The notes under the pieces: model-generated
Seen by the model: only the letters and a program-made list of their open reading frames with translations
Told to the model about the DNA's origin: nothing
Database searches by the model: none
Program-made: the position numbers and the translations under genes
Assembly (NCBI GenBank): GCA_905201305.1
Contig: CAJKNS010000181.1
Span: 1-5,262, forward strand
Direction of reading: 5' to 3'
Length of the DNA: 5,262 nt
Source of the DNA: an uncultured Eubacteriales bacterium
GTDB lineage: Bacteria; Bacillota; Clostridia; Oscillospirales; Oscillospiraceae
Shown: positions 1-5,262 of the stretch, in pieces
Layout: each line of letters begins with the position of its first letter
How positions within the stretch are numbered: the first letter of the stretch is position 1

Positions 1-102
1 CAAGGCAACCCTGCTCCGCAGGGCAGTTACGCTGTGCGCTACGATACCACGGCGGCTCAGGAGACAAAATGGGTTGATATGGTATTATCTGGTTCACGAT
101 AA
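1..102 (+). CDS. Possible C-terminal end of an unrecognised protein (partial at left edge)
   Basis: One plus-strand frame is open from the left edge to a TAA at 100-102, giving 33 residues that end in ...KWVDMVLSGSR. I recognise no family in it. Composition is mixed and hydrophilic with no membrane segment. If real, the gene converges on the minus-strand binding-protein gene, whose terminator lies about 80 bases further on. The last codons (TTA, TCT, GGT, TCA, CGA) are A/T-ended and unlike the GC-ending codons of the neighbouring genes, which weakens the case. Another plus frame (2-247) and a minus frame are also open here, but both run into or out of the terminator region without a ribosome site. 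No clear plus-strand terminator follows; there is only a weak 5-bp hairpin at 115-134 with no T tract. The call rests on an open frame alone. Confidence 0.3.
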   Translation, partial: QGNPAPQGSYAVRYDTTAAQETKWVDMVLSGSR

Positions 103-180
103 TTTATTCGTGAGTGGTCTTGACTGGGGGACCATTATAACACCGCGCAATTTTAAGGCGTATTTGCGCAGTATTGCCAG

Positions 181-224
181 AAAAAAACCGGGGCGGGCAC
201 TCCAACTGGAAATGCCTGCCCCGG
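181..224 (-). terminator. Rho-independent terminator of the ModA-like gene
   Basis: On the minus strand a GC-rich hairpin is formed by 224-213 pairing with 199-188. It is a 12-bp stem with one A·C mismatch and a 13-base loop, followed directly by seven T residues (187-181). It starts 10 bases after the stop codon of the minus-strand gene ending at 234. The T tract is on the minus-strand side only, so it serves that gene rather than a plus-strand one. It makes cotranscription of the ModA-like gene with anything further left unlikely. Confidence 0.9.
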
Positions 225-233
225 CTGCATTCA

Positions 234-1226
234 TTACTTGTTTACGATGAAGCAGTACTCCTCGTAAGCCTTCAGGCACTGCTCGGTCTGGAGGAACTCC
301 AGGAAGTCCGCAGCAGCGGCACTCTCTGCCTCGTCAGCCTCAGGATTCTTGACCAGGCAAACAGGATAGGTGATGGCGCCGGTGAGGGTGCCATCGTCCT
401 GCGCGATGATGGTCAGGTCGTTCTGATGGTTGTAGTAGTCGGAGTAGTAGATGGTAGCCACATCAACGGAGCCCTCGGCAGCCTTGGAAGCGGCAACCTC
501 AACGTCGTCAGCCTCGTCGATTTCGATGCCGCCCAGAGCGGTGGAAATCTCCGCGGTGGTGATGGAAGCGGGATCGTCGTTCTCAGGCAGAACGCCCAGA
601 GCAATCAGAGCAATACGGCTGTACTTGCCGACGGGTACGCTGCCGCCGCACAGAGCCATGGACTTTGCCTTATCCAGAGTGTCCCAACCGGTGACCTCAG
701 TCTCGGTGGTGTTGCCCTTGACCAGGCACAGCTTGTTTGCCAGCAGGTTGACGATGGAGCCGTCAACCACCAGACCGTCGGTCTCGTCCAGGGTAGTAAC
801 CTGAGCCTTGCCGGCGGAGAAGAACAGGTCGTGACCGATGCCGTTTGCCTCTTCAATGCCGGAGAGCAGCTTGCCGGAGGAGCCGGCGTTGTACTCGATG
901 GTGACATTGGGCTGAACTTCCTTGTAGGCGGGGATGATCACGTTGGTGAACACAGCCTCAAGGGAAGCGGCGATGTCGATGTAAACGGTGGTCTCAGCCA
1001 GCTGCTCAGCGGGAGCGGCAGCCTCTTCGGCGGAAGCAGCCTCGGTCTCAGCGGAAGCCTGCTCAGCAGGAGCAGCGGGCTCCTGAGAAGGAGCGGCAGT
1101 TTCGGTTTCAGCAGCGGCAGTCTCAGCGGGAGCGGCGGATGCAGAAGAAGCAGCACTGTTGCCGCAGGCACACAGCCCCAGAACCATGCTCAGGCACAGA
1201 GTCAGAGCGAGAATTGATCTATTCAC
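234..1226 (-). CDS. modA: ModA-like molybdate/oxyanion ABC transporter substrate-binding lipoprotein
   Basis: Encodes 330 residues. Residues 1-20 are a short signal peptide ending in the lipobox L-C-A-C, with Cys21 the likely lipidated residue, so the protein should be anchored outside the membrane. Residues 24-77 are an Ala/Glu/Pro/Ser-rich tether. From about residue 79 the sequence follows the ModA fold. AASLE (86-90) carries the first ligand serine, S88. AGSSGKL (114-120) matches the second serine site. DLFFSAGKAQV (133-143) matches the usual DLF-SAD segment. VPVGKYS (197-203) matches the VPAG-Y loop, and IYYSD (259-263) supplies the conserved tyrosine. In the family this protein captures molybdate or tungstate for a ModB-ModC importer. 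Odd points are GGS in place of the usual DPE before the VPVG loop, and Val199 where E. coli ModA has Ala125. The start is GTG, supported by GGGAGGA seven bases upstream. No modB or modC is in view and terminators flank the gene. The family assignment is firm; the ligand is inferred. Confidence 0.85.
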   Translation of the reverse strand: MNRSILALTLCLSMVLGLCACGNSAASSASAAPAETAAAETETAAPSQEPAAPAEQASAETEAASAEEAAAPAEQLAETTVYIDIAASLEAVFTNVIIPAYKEVQPNVTIEYNAGSSGKLLSGIEEANGIGHDLFFSAGKAQVTTLDETDGLVVDGSIVNLLANKLCLVKGNTTETEVTGWDTLDKAKSMALCGGSVPVGKYSRIALIALGVLPENDDPASITTAEISTALGGIEIDEADDVEVAASKAAEGSVDVATIYYSDYYNHQNDLTIIAQDDGTLTGAITYPVCLVKNPEADEAESAAAADFLEFLQTEQCLKAYEEYCFIVNK

Positions 1227-1233
1227 AGAATAT

Positions 1234-1240
1234 TCCTCCC
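1234..1240 (-). promoter_or_regulatory. Ribosome binding site fixing a GTG start
   Basis: On the minus strand GGGAGGA lies seven bases before GTG (1226-1224). No ATG follows at suitable spacing, and the codons after the GTG at once encode the Arg-containing n-region and hydrophobic core of the signal peptide. GTG is therefore the start. Confidence 0.85.
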
Positions 1241-1260
1241 TGTAAAATTTGCTTCGACTT

Positions 1261-1289
1261 ATCCTAGCAGGATTTTGGTGGAATGTCCA
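1261..1289 (-). promoter_or_regulatory. Candidate sigma-A promoter for the ModA-like gene
   Basis: Reading the minus strand, TGGACA (1289-1284) is followed by a 17-base spacer and TAGGAT (1266-1261). These match the consensus hexamers TTGACA and TATAAT at 5 and 4 of 6 positions. Transcription would start near 1254, giving a leader of roughly 28 bases before the GTG. TACAAT, about 6 bases upstream of the -35 element, is an alternative -10 without a good -35. Because a strong terminator lies upstream at 1350-1382, the gene needs its own promoter in this interval. Confidence 0.4.
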
Positions 1290-1314
1290 ATTGTAAGATA
1301 TGATGTAGATTATG

Positions 1315-1330
1315 ATTTACATAGGTAAAT
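1315..1330. repeat. Perfect 6-bp inverted repeat, possible regulator site
   Basis: ATTTAC and GTAAAT flank the four bases ATAG. The centre lies about 69 bases upstream of the proposed transcription start of the ModA-like gene, a position typical of an activator site. It does not resemble the E. coli ModE operator (TATATAACG-type half-sites). The surrounding DNA is AT-rich, so a chance match is possible. Confidence 0.3.
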
Positions 1331-1338
1331 GCCTTTGC

Positions 1339-1382
1339 AACAAAACAATGTAACCGGCAGGGTATTACACCCTGCCGGTTAC
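1339..1382 (-). terminator. Rho-independent terminator of the solute-binding lipoprotein gene
   Basis: On the minus strand 1382-1370 pairs perfectly with 1362-1350, a 13-bp GC-rich stem with a 7-base loop (1369-1363). The T-rich stretch ATTGTTTTGTT (1349-1339) follows. It begins 20 bases after the stop codon at 1403, so it ends transcription of the 1403-3103 gene and separates it from the ModA-like gene on the same strand. Confidence 0.9.
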
Positions 1383-1402
1383 GGAATTGGAAGGAGAAAT
1401 GA

Positions 1403-3103
1403 TTATTTCGCCAGATAGCGGTCCACCGCTGCCTGGGTGATTTCCTCCATGGTATGGATGCCCATGCCCTCCAGTGCGGAGCAGTAGTTATCCCACTCGG
1501 CGTCAATGTCCAGCTGACCGGTGATGAACTTCAGACGCATCTCCGTCTGATAGGTTTCGATGTCGTTCTGGAGGTCCGACTTGTGCTGGGACTCCTCAGT
1601 GGTGTAGCTGAGCCAGCGCTCGTTGGGCATTGTTTCGTCGGAGCTGTCGTAAGCGTCCACCCAGGTGGGGACCGCTGCCTTCTGGGCATCGGTGTAGGTC
1701 ATTTCCTGCACGGACAGATCGGTGAGGCAGGGGAAGCCGGGGTTGATGTACAGGCTCTGGCACAGCTGCCAGTCAAAGCCCTGAGGATTGTTGAGAATCA
1801 AATCGGTGAACTGGGGTTCGCCGTTTTCGATGGTATAGGTTTCGCCCTCGATGCCGTAGTTGGCGAGCATATGACCCTCTTCGGAGAACAGATAGTCCAT
1901 ATATTGAATGGCGAGCTTGGGATCGGAGCACTGAGTGGAGATGGAAAGGGAATACTTATCCGCAGCCTTGACGCCGATGAAGCCGGTGTCCAGACGGTCG
2001 CCCTCGCTAAGGCGAATCTGACCCATGGGCTGGAGATCAAAGCCGGGGGTGTTGGAACTGTTCAGATAGCCTGCAATGGCGGCAACGTCTTCCTTGAAAA
2101 TTGCGGTCATATCGTTGAACACCACGTTCTGCGGGGGCTTGGTGTCGGACTCGTTATAGGTGACGAAGTCCACGCTGATATAGCCCTTTTGATAGTAGTC
2201 GTGGAGCTTTTTCAGGAATTCCTTGTAGTTGTCAGTGAGGGCAGCAGGCTGGATTTTTCCGTCCACCAGACGATCCGTAGCGCCATAAGCAACCTCCAGC
2301 AGGTCGCACTTGCCCTCGGAGAGCACCATCAGAGAATCAGTGAGCCCCAGCCCCTTGAAGGCTTCCAGTACGGCGTCCAGCTCAGGAACGGTCTTGGGGA
2401 TATCCAGACCGGTTTTGTCCAGAATGTCCTGACGAATCCAGAAACCCTGATCGGTGTAGTAATAATCGGTGTACATGCCGATGAGGGAGGGGACCTGACC
2501 CTCGTCATTCACCAGATTCTTGTAGATGTTGGGGTCGGAATAGATGATGTTATAATAATTGACGGTATACTCATCAATCAGGGGCAGCAGGTCCATGATG
2601 ATGTCGTCCTCAATTGCCTTTGCGCCGCCGCCGGTGTATTGGGTGGCAGCATTCTGCACCATGTCGGTGAGATCACCGGAAGCACAGCGGAGCATAAAGT
2701 CGTCCGCAGCGGTTTCGGTGCTGACGGCGGAAATCTCCAGCTTTACGCCGGTTGCCTCTGCCAGCTTTTCGAACATGGCGGCATCGGAGGGCTCGGAAAT
2801 CTCCGACAGGAACGGGGGCCATGCCTGCCAATAGGTCAGGGTTGTTTCCTCCTCCACCAGAGGGTAGGTAACCTCAGGGCGATCCGACAGCGTTTCGGCA
2901 GCGGATGCTTCGGAGGAAGATGCCTCTTCCGGCGTGGATGCAGGCTCAGGCGCCTGGGTGGGAGCAGCCTGGGATGTCTCCTCCTGAGGCTGTGACGAGG
3001 CTGATGCGGCTCCCTGGTGAGAGGAGCCGGTGGTTCCGCAGCCGGCAAACAGAGCCGCCAGCATGGTCAGTGCTGTGAGCAGGGAAACCAATTTCTTTTT
3101 CAT
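1403..3103 (-). CDS. Extracellular solute-binding lipoprotein, family 1 type, probably for a carbohydrate ABC importer
   Basis: Encodes 566 residues. A signal peptide (MKKK then a hydrophobic core at 5-18) ends in the lipobox F-A-G-C with Cys22. A Ser/Ala/Glu/Pro/Gln tether runs to about residue 73. The binding domain follows, with features of the long clostridial/Bacillus LipO/YtcQ-like proteins: LTYWQAWPPF near 89-98, a DLLPLIDEYTVNYYNI segment (171-186), FWIRQDILDKTGL (221-233, typically 'wiRkDwLdklGl'), AIQYMDYLFSEEG (398-410), YGIEGETYTIENGEP (416-430), and a C-terminal LDIDAEWDNY...MGI segment (531-549). The length suits the family, which usually supplies oligosaccharides to CUT1-type permeases. 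Trp and Tyr residues (W92, W95, Y214-Y216, W222) could stack on sugar rings, but that is inference. The gene is monocistronic: terminator after it, divergent galK before it, no permease or ATPase nearby. The position suggests a galactose-containing ligand; sequence alone does not prove it. The upstream in-frame start at 3184 is rejected. Confidence 0.88.
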   Translation of the reverse strand: MKKKLVSLLTALTMLAALFAGCGTTGSSHQGAASASSQPQEETSQAAPTQAPEPASTPEEASSSEASAAETLSDRPEVTYPLVEEETTLTYWQAWPPFLSEISEPSDAAMFEKLAEATGVKLEISAVSTETAADDFMLRCASGDLTDMVQNAATQYTGGGAKAIEDDIIMDLLPLIDEYTVNYYNIIYSDPNIYKNLVNDEGQVPSLIGMYTDYYYTDQGFWIRQDILDKTGLDIPKTVPELDAVLEAFKGLGLTDSLMVLSEGKCDLLEVAYGATDRLVDGKIQPAALTDNYKEFLKKLHDYYQKGYISVDFVTYNESDTKPPQNVVFNDMTAIFKEDVAAIAGYLNSSNTPGFDLQPMGQIRLSEGDRLDTGFIGVKAADKYSLSISTQCSDPKLAIQYMDYLFSEEGHMLANYGIEGETYTIENGEPQFTDLILNNPQGFDWQLCQSLYINPGFPCLTDLSVQEMTYTDAQKAAVPTWVDAYDSSDETMPNERWLSYTTEESQHKSDLQNDIETYQTEMRLKFITGQLDIDAEWDNYCSALEGMGIHTMEEITQAAVDRYLAK

Positions 3104-3110
3104 TTGGGAA

Positions 3111-3118
3111 ACCTCCTT
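3111..3118 (-). promoter_or_regulatory. Ribosome binding site that decides the lipoprotein start
   Basis: AAGGAGGT on the minus strand sits seven bases before ATG 3103-3101, which opens directly on MKKKLVSLLT, a normal signal-peptide start. The same frame has starts further upstream (3184 and 3124), but those have no ribosome site and would put charged residues ahead of the signal peptide. Confidence 0.9.
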
Positions 3119-3139
3119 ATTCATATGGATTCTATCCCT

Positions 3140-3168
3140 AGCATACGGGATTTTATGTGCGAACGCAA
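3140..3168 (-). promoter_or_regulatory. Candidate promoter for the solute-binding lipoprotein gene
   Basis: On the minus strand TTGCGT (3168-3163), a 17-base spacer and TATGCT (3145-3140) form an imperfect sigma-A promoter. It would start transcription near 3133, about 30 bases before the ATG. TAGAAT slightly downstream is an alternative -10, but has no -35 at the right distance. The palindrome at 3201-3218 lies upstream of this promoter. Confidence 0.3.
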
Positions 3169-3200
3169 TTCTCAAAAAGCACAATCAAGTTTCAAAAAGA

Positions 3201-3218
3201 CAATTTGTATACGAATTG
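3201..3218. promoter_or_regulatory. Operator-like 18-bp palindrome in the divergent intergenic region
   Basis: CAATTTGTATACGAATTG reads almost identically on both strands; eight of nine base pairs match and the exception is a T/G pair. The GTATAC core with flanking AT-rich arms resembles known GntR-family operators: the B. subtilis GntR site contains TTGTATACAA, and the E. coli UxuR/ExuR sites contain TTGGTATACCAA. It lies between the lipoprotein gene and galK and could control either or both. That a GntR-type regulator binds here is inference; no regulator gene is in the window. Confidence 0.45.
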
Positions 3219-3267
3219 GAGGAAGACATTTGGATGAAACAGCACTTCTGGCATTTTGACCCTTTCA

Positions 3268-3296
3268 TTTTCCTGTAAAACAGTGTATTGTATAGT
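3268..3296 (+). promoter_or_regulatory. Candidate promoter for the galK-galT operon
   Basis: TATAGT at 3291-3296 is a good -10 hexamer (5 of 6). The -35 at 17-base spacing, TTTTCC (3268-3273), is weak, which would fit an activator-dependent promoter. A better -35-like hexamer, TTGACC (3256-3261), is too far away to pair with this -10. The small inverted repeat CTGT-AAA-ACAG (3273-3283) lies within the spacer. Transcription would start near 3303, leaving a leader of about 32 bases before the galK ATG. Confidence 0.35.
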
Positions 3297-3334
3297 GGGA
3301 TTATGAAAACAAGGACATTGGAGGGATTTTACCC

Positions 3335-4540
3335 ATGCAAACCATGTTAAAGAACATAGATGCGTCCCGGCTGGCAGCGCTGCGGCAGGGCTTCCAGGCG
3401 GTATTTGCCCATGAACCTGCGCGCTTTTTCTCCGCGCCGGGACGGACGGAAATCTGCGGCAATCATACGGATCATCAGAGGGGCTGTGTATTGGCGGCAG
3501 CAGTGAATCTGGACGCACTGGCAGCGGTGGCGGAGAACGGGACCGATGTGCTGCGGGTGCAGTCCGAGGGCTATCCCATGTATCAGGTGGCACTGTCGGA
3601 GCTGGAACCCCAGGAGACGGAAAAGAATACCACGGCGGCGCTGATTCGTGGCGTGGCGGCAAAATTCAGCCAGCACGAAATCCGGGGCTTGGATATTTAT
3701 ATCTCCTCTCAGGTGCTGCCCGGATCGGGACTGAGCTCCTCGGCGGCATTTGAGGTGCTGCTGGGCACGGTATTCAATGGAATGTTTTGTGACGGCAAGG
3801 TATCCGCGCCGGAAATCGCGCAGATCGCCCAGTATGCGGAAAATGTGTTTTTCGGAAAGCCCAGCGGCTTGATGGACCAGATGGCGTCCTCCGTGGGCAA
3901 TCTGGTGGAGATTGATTTCGGAGATAGGGAACATCCGGTGATTACCCCTCTGGACTTTGATTTTTCCGCCACCGGCTATGCCCTCTGCATCATCGACAGC
4001 CGTGCCAGCCATGCGGATCTTACCGACGCCTATGCAGCGATTCCGGTGGAAATGCGGAGTATTGCCGGGTATTTCGGGCAGGAGGTGCTGTCTCAGGTGC
4101 CGGAAGCGGACTTTTACGGCAGCATTGCAGCCCTGCGGGAGAAATTCGGAGATCGTGCGGTGCTCCGGGCATATCATTATTATCAGGAGAACCGCCGGGT
4201 GCAGCGGGCGTGCCAGGCGCTGCGGCAGAATGATTTCCAGCAGTTCCTGCATATCATTCGTCAGTCCGGCTATTCCTCTTATATGTATCTCCAGAACGTC
4301 TCTCCCGAGGGCGCGGTAGCCCGACAGGAGATGGCGGTAACGCTGGCACTGTGCGAGCATTTTCTGGATGGGACCGGCGCCTATCGGGTCCATGGCGGCG
4401 GCTTTGCAGGTACCTGTCAGGCGTTTGTGCCGGAGGAAAAGCTGGAGACATTCCGGGCGGGAATTGACGGCGTGCTGGGTGACGGCGCCTGTCATGTGCT
4501 GTCCATTCGACCCCAGGGCGGCGTGGAGGTGATGGCATGA
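3335..4540 (+). CDS. galK: Galactokinase (GHMP kinase family)
   Basis: Encodes 401 residues, normal length for the family. It phosphorylates galactose at C1 with ATP in the cytoplasm, the first committed step of the Leloir pathway. All three GHMP/GalK motifs are present. Motif 1 is APGRTEICGNHTDHQRG (34-50), the galactokinase signature with catalytic-type Arg37 and the sugar-contact positions N43, H44 and D46. Motif 2 is the phosphate-binding LPGSGLSSSAAFE (128-140). Motif 3 is the glycine-rich VHGGGFAGT (352-360). GLMDQMASS (178-186) carries the catalytic Asp181. Asn43 replaces the Glu of classical GalK (GEHTD); this is the variant I associate with the clostridial GNHTDHQ subtype. The ATG is preceded by GGAGGG nine bases upstream, so it is preferred over the Met three codons later. 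The stop overlaps the galT start by four bases (ATGA), which implies one operon and translational coupling. A different sugar substrate is possible but less likely, given the adjacent galT. Confidence 0.95.
   Translation: MQTMLKNIDASRLAALRQGFQAVFAHEPARFFSAPGRTEICGNHTDHQRGCVLAAAVNLDALAAVAENGTDVLRVQSEGYPMYQVALSELEPQETEKNTTAALIRGVAAKFSQHEIRGLDIYISSQVLPGSGLSSSAAFEVLLGTVFNGMFCDGKVSAPEIAQIAQYAENVFFGKPSGLMDQMASSVGNLVEIDFGDREHPVITPLDFDFSATGYALCIIDSRASHADLTDAYAAIPVEMRSIAGYFGQEVLSQVPEADFYGSIAALREKFGDRAVLRAYHYYQENRRVQRACQALRQNDFQQFLHIIRQSGYSSYMYLQNVSPEGAVARQEMAVTLALCEHFLDGTGAYRVHGGGFAGTCQAFVPEEKLETFRAGIDGVLGDGACHVLSIRPQGGVEVMA
4525..4530 (+). promoter_or_regulatory. galT ribosome binding site inside the galK coding end
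   Basis: GGAGGT within the last galK codons lies six bases before the ATG at 4537. With the ATGA stop/start overlap it fixes the galT start and suggests coupled translation of the two enzymes. Confidence 0.8.
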
Positions 4541-5262
4541 GCGGAACAATCAGCAATGCCATCCGTGCGCTGGTGGACTATGCAGTGGACCGGGCGCTTT
4601 GCCGGGAGGATGACCGGGTTTATCTCATCAACTGCCTGCTGGACGCCATGAACGAGGACAGCTATGCGCCAACCGACGAGATAATTTCGGGCGATTTGGA
4701 GACGATTCTTGCGACGCTGCTGGATGCGGCGGTGGAAAAGGGTTTGATCGAGGACAATACCACCGCCCGGGATCTGTTTGATACCAGACTCATGGGCATT
4801 GTGACACCCATGCCCCATGAGGTGCGGGACCGTTTTGCCCGCGCCTATGAAAAAAGCCCGGAGACTGCCACGGATTACTATTATCAGCTCAGTCAGGACA
4901 CCGACTATATCCGCCGCTACCGAATCAAAAAGGATATGCGGTGGAAGTATGAAAGCGATTACGGCACGCTGGATATTACCATCAACTTGTCCAAACCGGA
5001 AAAGGACCCCCGCGCCATTGCGGCGGCAAAGCTCGCGCCGCAGGCCGGGTATCCAAAGTGCCAGCTCTGCGCGGAAAATGAGGGCTACGCCGGACGGATG
5101 AACCATCCGGCGCGGCAGAATCACCGCCTCATTCCCATGACGCTCTGCGGCGAAAGCTGGTATCTGCAATATTCGCCCTATGTGTATTACAATGAGCACT
5201 GCATCTGCCTGAGCGCGAAGCATGCGCCGATGCGCATTGACCGGGCCTGCTTTGAGAAGCTG
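4537..5262 (+). CDS. galT: UDP-glucose--hexose-1-phosphate uridylyltransferase, class II GalT (partial, right edge)
   Basis: The frame is open from ATG 4537 to the window edge, giving 242 residues of a protein that in this family is usually about 500. It exchanges UMP between UDP-glucose and galactose-1-phosphate, following galactokinase in the Leloir pathway. Recognisable class II (Firmicutes-type) features are the helical N-terminal region with NCLLDAMNED (32-41), FDTRLMGIVTPMP (81-93, including the typical 'lmG..tP.P' segment), TDYYYQLSQDTDYIRR (112-127), DITINLSKPEKDPRAIA (146-162), the paired cysteines in YPKCQLCAENEGYAGR (172-187), and YSPYVYYNEHCICLSAKHAPM (212-232). The C-terminal half, including the rest of the active site, lies beyond the edge, so intactness cannot be judged. 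It is cotranscribed with galK through a 4-bp overlap. Identification is strong because the class II family is distinct from the classical HIT-type GalT. Confidence 0.93.
   Translation, partial: MSGTISNAIRALVDYAVDRALCREDDRVYLINCLLDAMNEDSYAPTDEIISGDLETILATLLDAAVEKGLIEDNTTARDLFDTRLMGIVTPMPHEVRDRFARAYEKSPETATDYYYQLSQDTDYIRRYRIKKDMRWKYESDYGTLDITINLSKPEKDPRAIAAAKLAPQAGYPKCQLCAENEGYAGRMNHPARQNHRLIPMTLCGESWYLQYSPYVYYNEHCICLSAKHAPMRIDRACFEKL

Noticed and set aside
2..247. Plus-strand frame open across the left end and through the terminator
   Set aside because: It reads through the minus-strand terminator hairpin and into the 3' end of the ModA-like gene, has no start or ribosome site in view, and gives an Arg-rich product with no motif.
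174..1217. Long plus-strand open frame (347 codons) opposite the ModA-like gene
   Set aside because: It is a shadow of the GC-biased codons of the minus-strand gene. It starts inside the minus-strand terminator, has no ribosome site, and its Gly/Ser/Leu/Val-rich product looks like reverse-complemented tether sequence.
1454..2995. Plus-strand open frame of 513 codons opposite the solute-binding lipoprotein gene
   Set aside because: The minus strand encodes a clear lipoprotein with signal peptide, domain motifs, ribosome site and terminator. The plus-strand product has no recognisable motif and no ribosome site, so it is a codon-bias shadow.
3104..3184. N-terminal extension of the solute-binding lipoprotein starting at 3184 or 3124
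   Set aside because: There is no ribosome site at either start, and the AAGGAGGT before 3103 together with the MKKK signal-peptide opening fixes the start there.
3234..3278. A 14-residue open frame (MKQHFWHFDPFIFL) with GGAGGA upstream, as a possible galK leader peptide
   Set aside because: It lies upstream of the best galK -10 hexamer, so the main transcript would not contain it. Its ribosome-site-like bases overlap the palindrome, and no attenuator hairpins follow. It stays possible only if a promoter further upstream is used.
3276..3289. TGTAAAACAGTGTA as a CcpA catabolite-repression (cre) site
   Set aside because: It begins like a cre box but lacks the central CG and the matching 3' half, so it does not meet the consensus.
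3347..4549. Minus-strand open frame of 400 codons opposite galK
   Set aside because: galK carries all GHMP motifs on the plus strand. The opposite frame is His/Arg/Gln-rich with no motif and fits a shadow.

Overview
The window looks like chromosomal DNA from a low-GC-phylum anaerobe with a fairly GC-rich genome, most likely a gut clostridium of the Oscillospiraceae/Ruminococcaceae type. This is inferred from four things: strong GGAGG ribosome sites, lipoprotein signal peptides followed by long Ala/Glu/Ser/Pro tethers, a galactokinase of the GNHTDHQ subtype, and a class II (Firmicutes-type) galactose-1-phosphate uridylyltransferase. No mobile element, tRNA, rRNA or CRISPR array was seen.

Layout, left to right. 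Bases 1-102 may hold the last codons of an unrecognised plus-strand gene. A minus-strand intrinsic terminator (181-224) closes a solitary ModA-like molybdate/oxyanion-binding lipoprotein gene (234-1226, minus, GTG start). Its upstream region (1227-1349) carries a candidate promoter and a small inverted repeat. A second strong minus-strand terminator (1350-1382 stem) closes a long extracellular solute-binding lipoprotein gene (1403-3103, minus), of the type that feeds carbohydrate ABC importers. A divergent intergenic region (3104-3334) contains an 18-bp near-perfect palindrome resembling GntR-family operators. To its right, a plus-strand Leloir operon begins: galactokinase (3335-4540), then class II galT (from 4537, overlapping galK by 4 bp and running off the right edge).

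Working together: galK and galT convert galactose to galactose-1-phosphate and then to UDP-galactose. The divergent binding protein is a plausible capture protein for a galactose-containing sugar, controlled from the shared intergenic region, but its ligand cannot be read from sequence. Both binding-protein genes are isolated between terminators with no permease or ATPase gene in view, so each must use transporter parts encoded elsewhere. No wholly novel system is evident. The points most worth checking are the palindrome between the divergent genes, the orphan state of both binding proteins, and unusual residues in the ModA-like ligand loop and the galactokinase sugar-binding motif.
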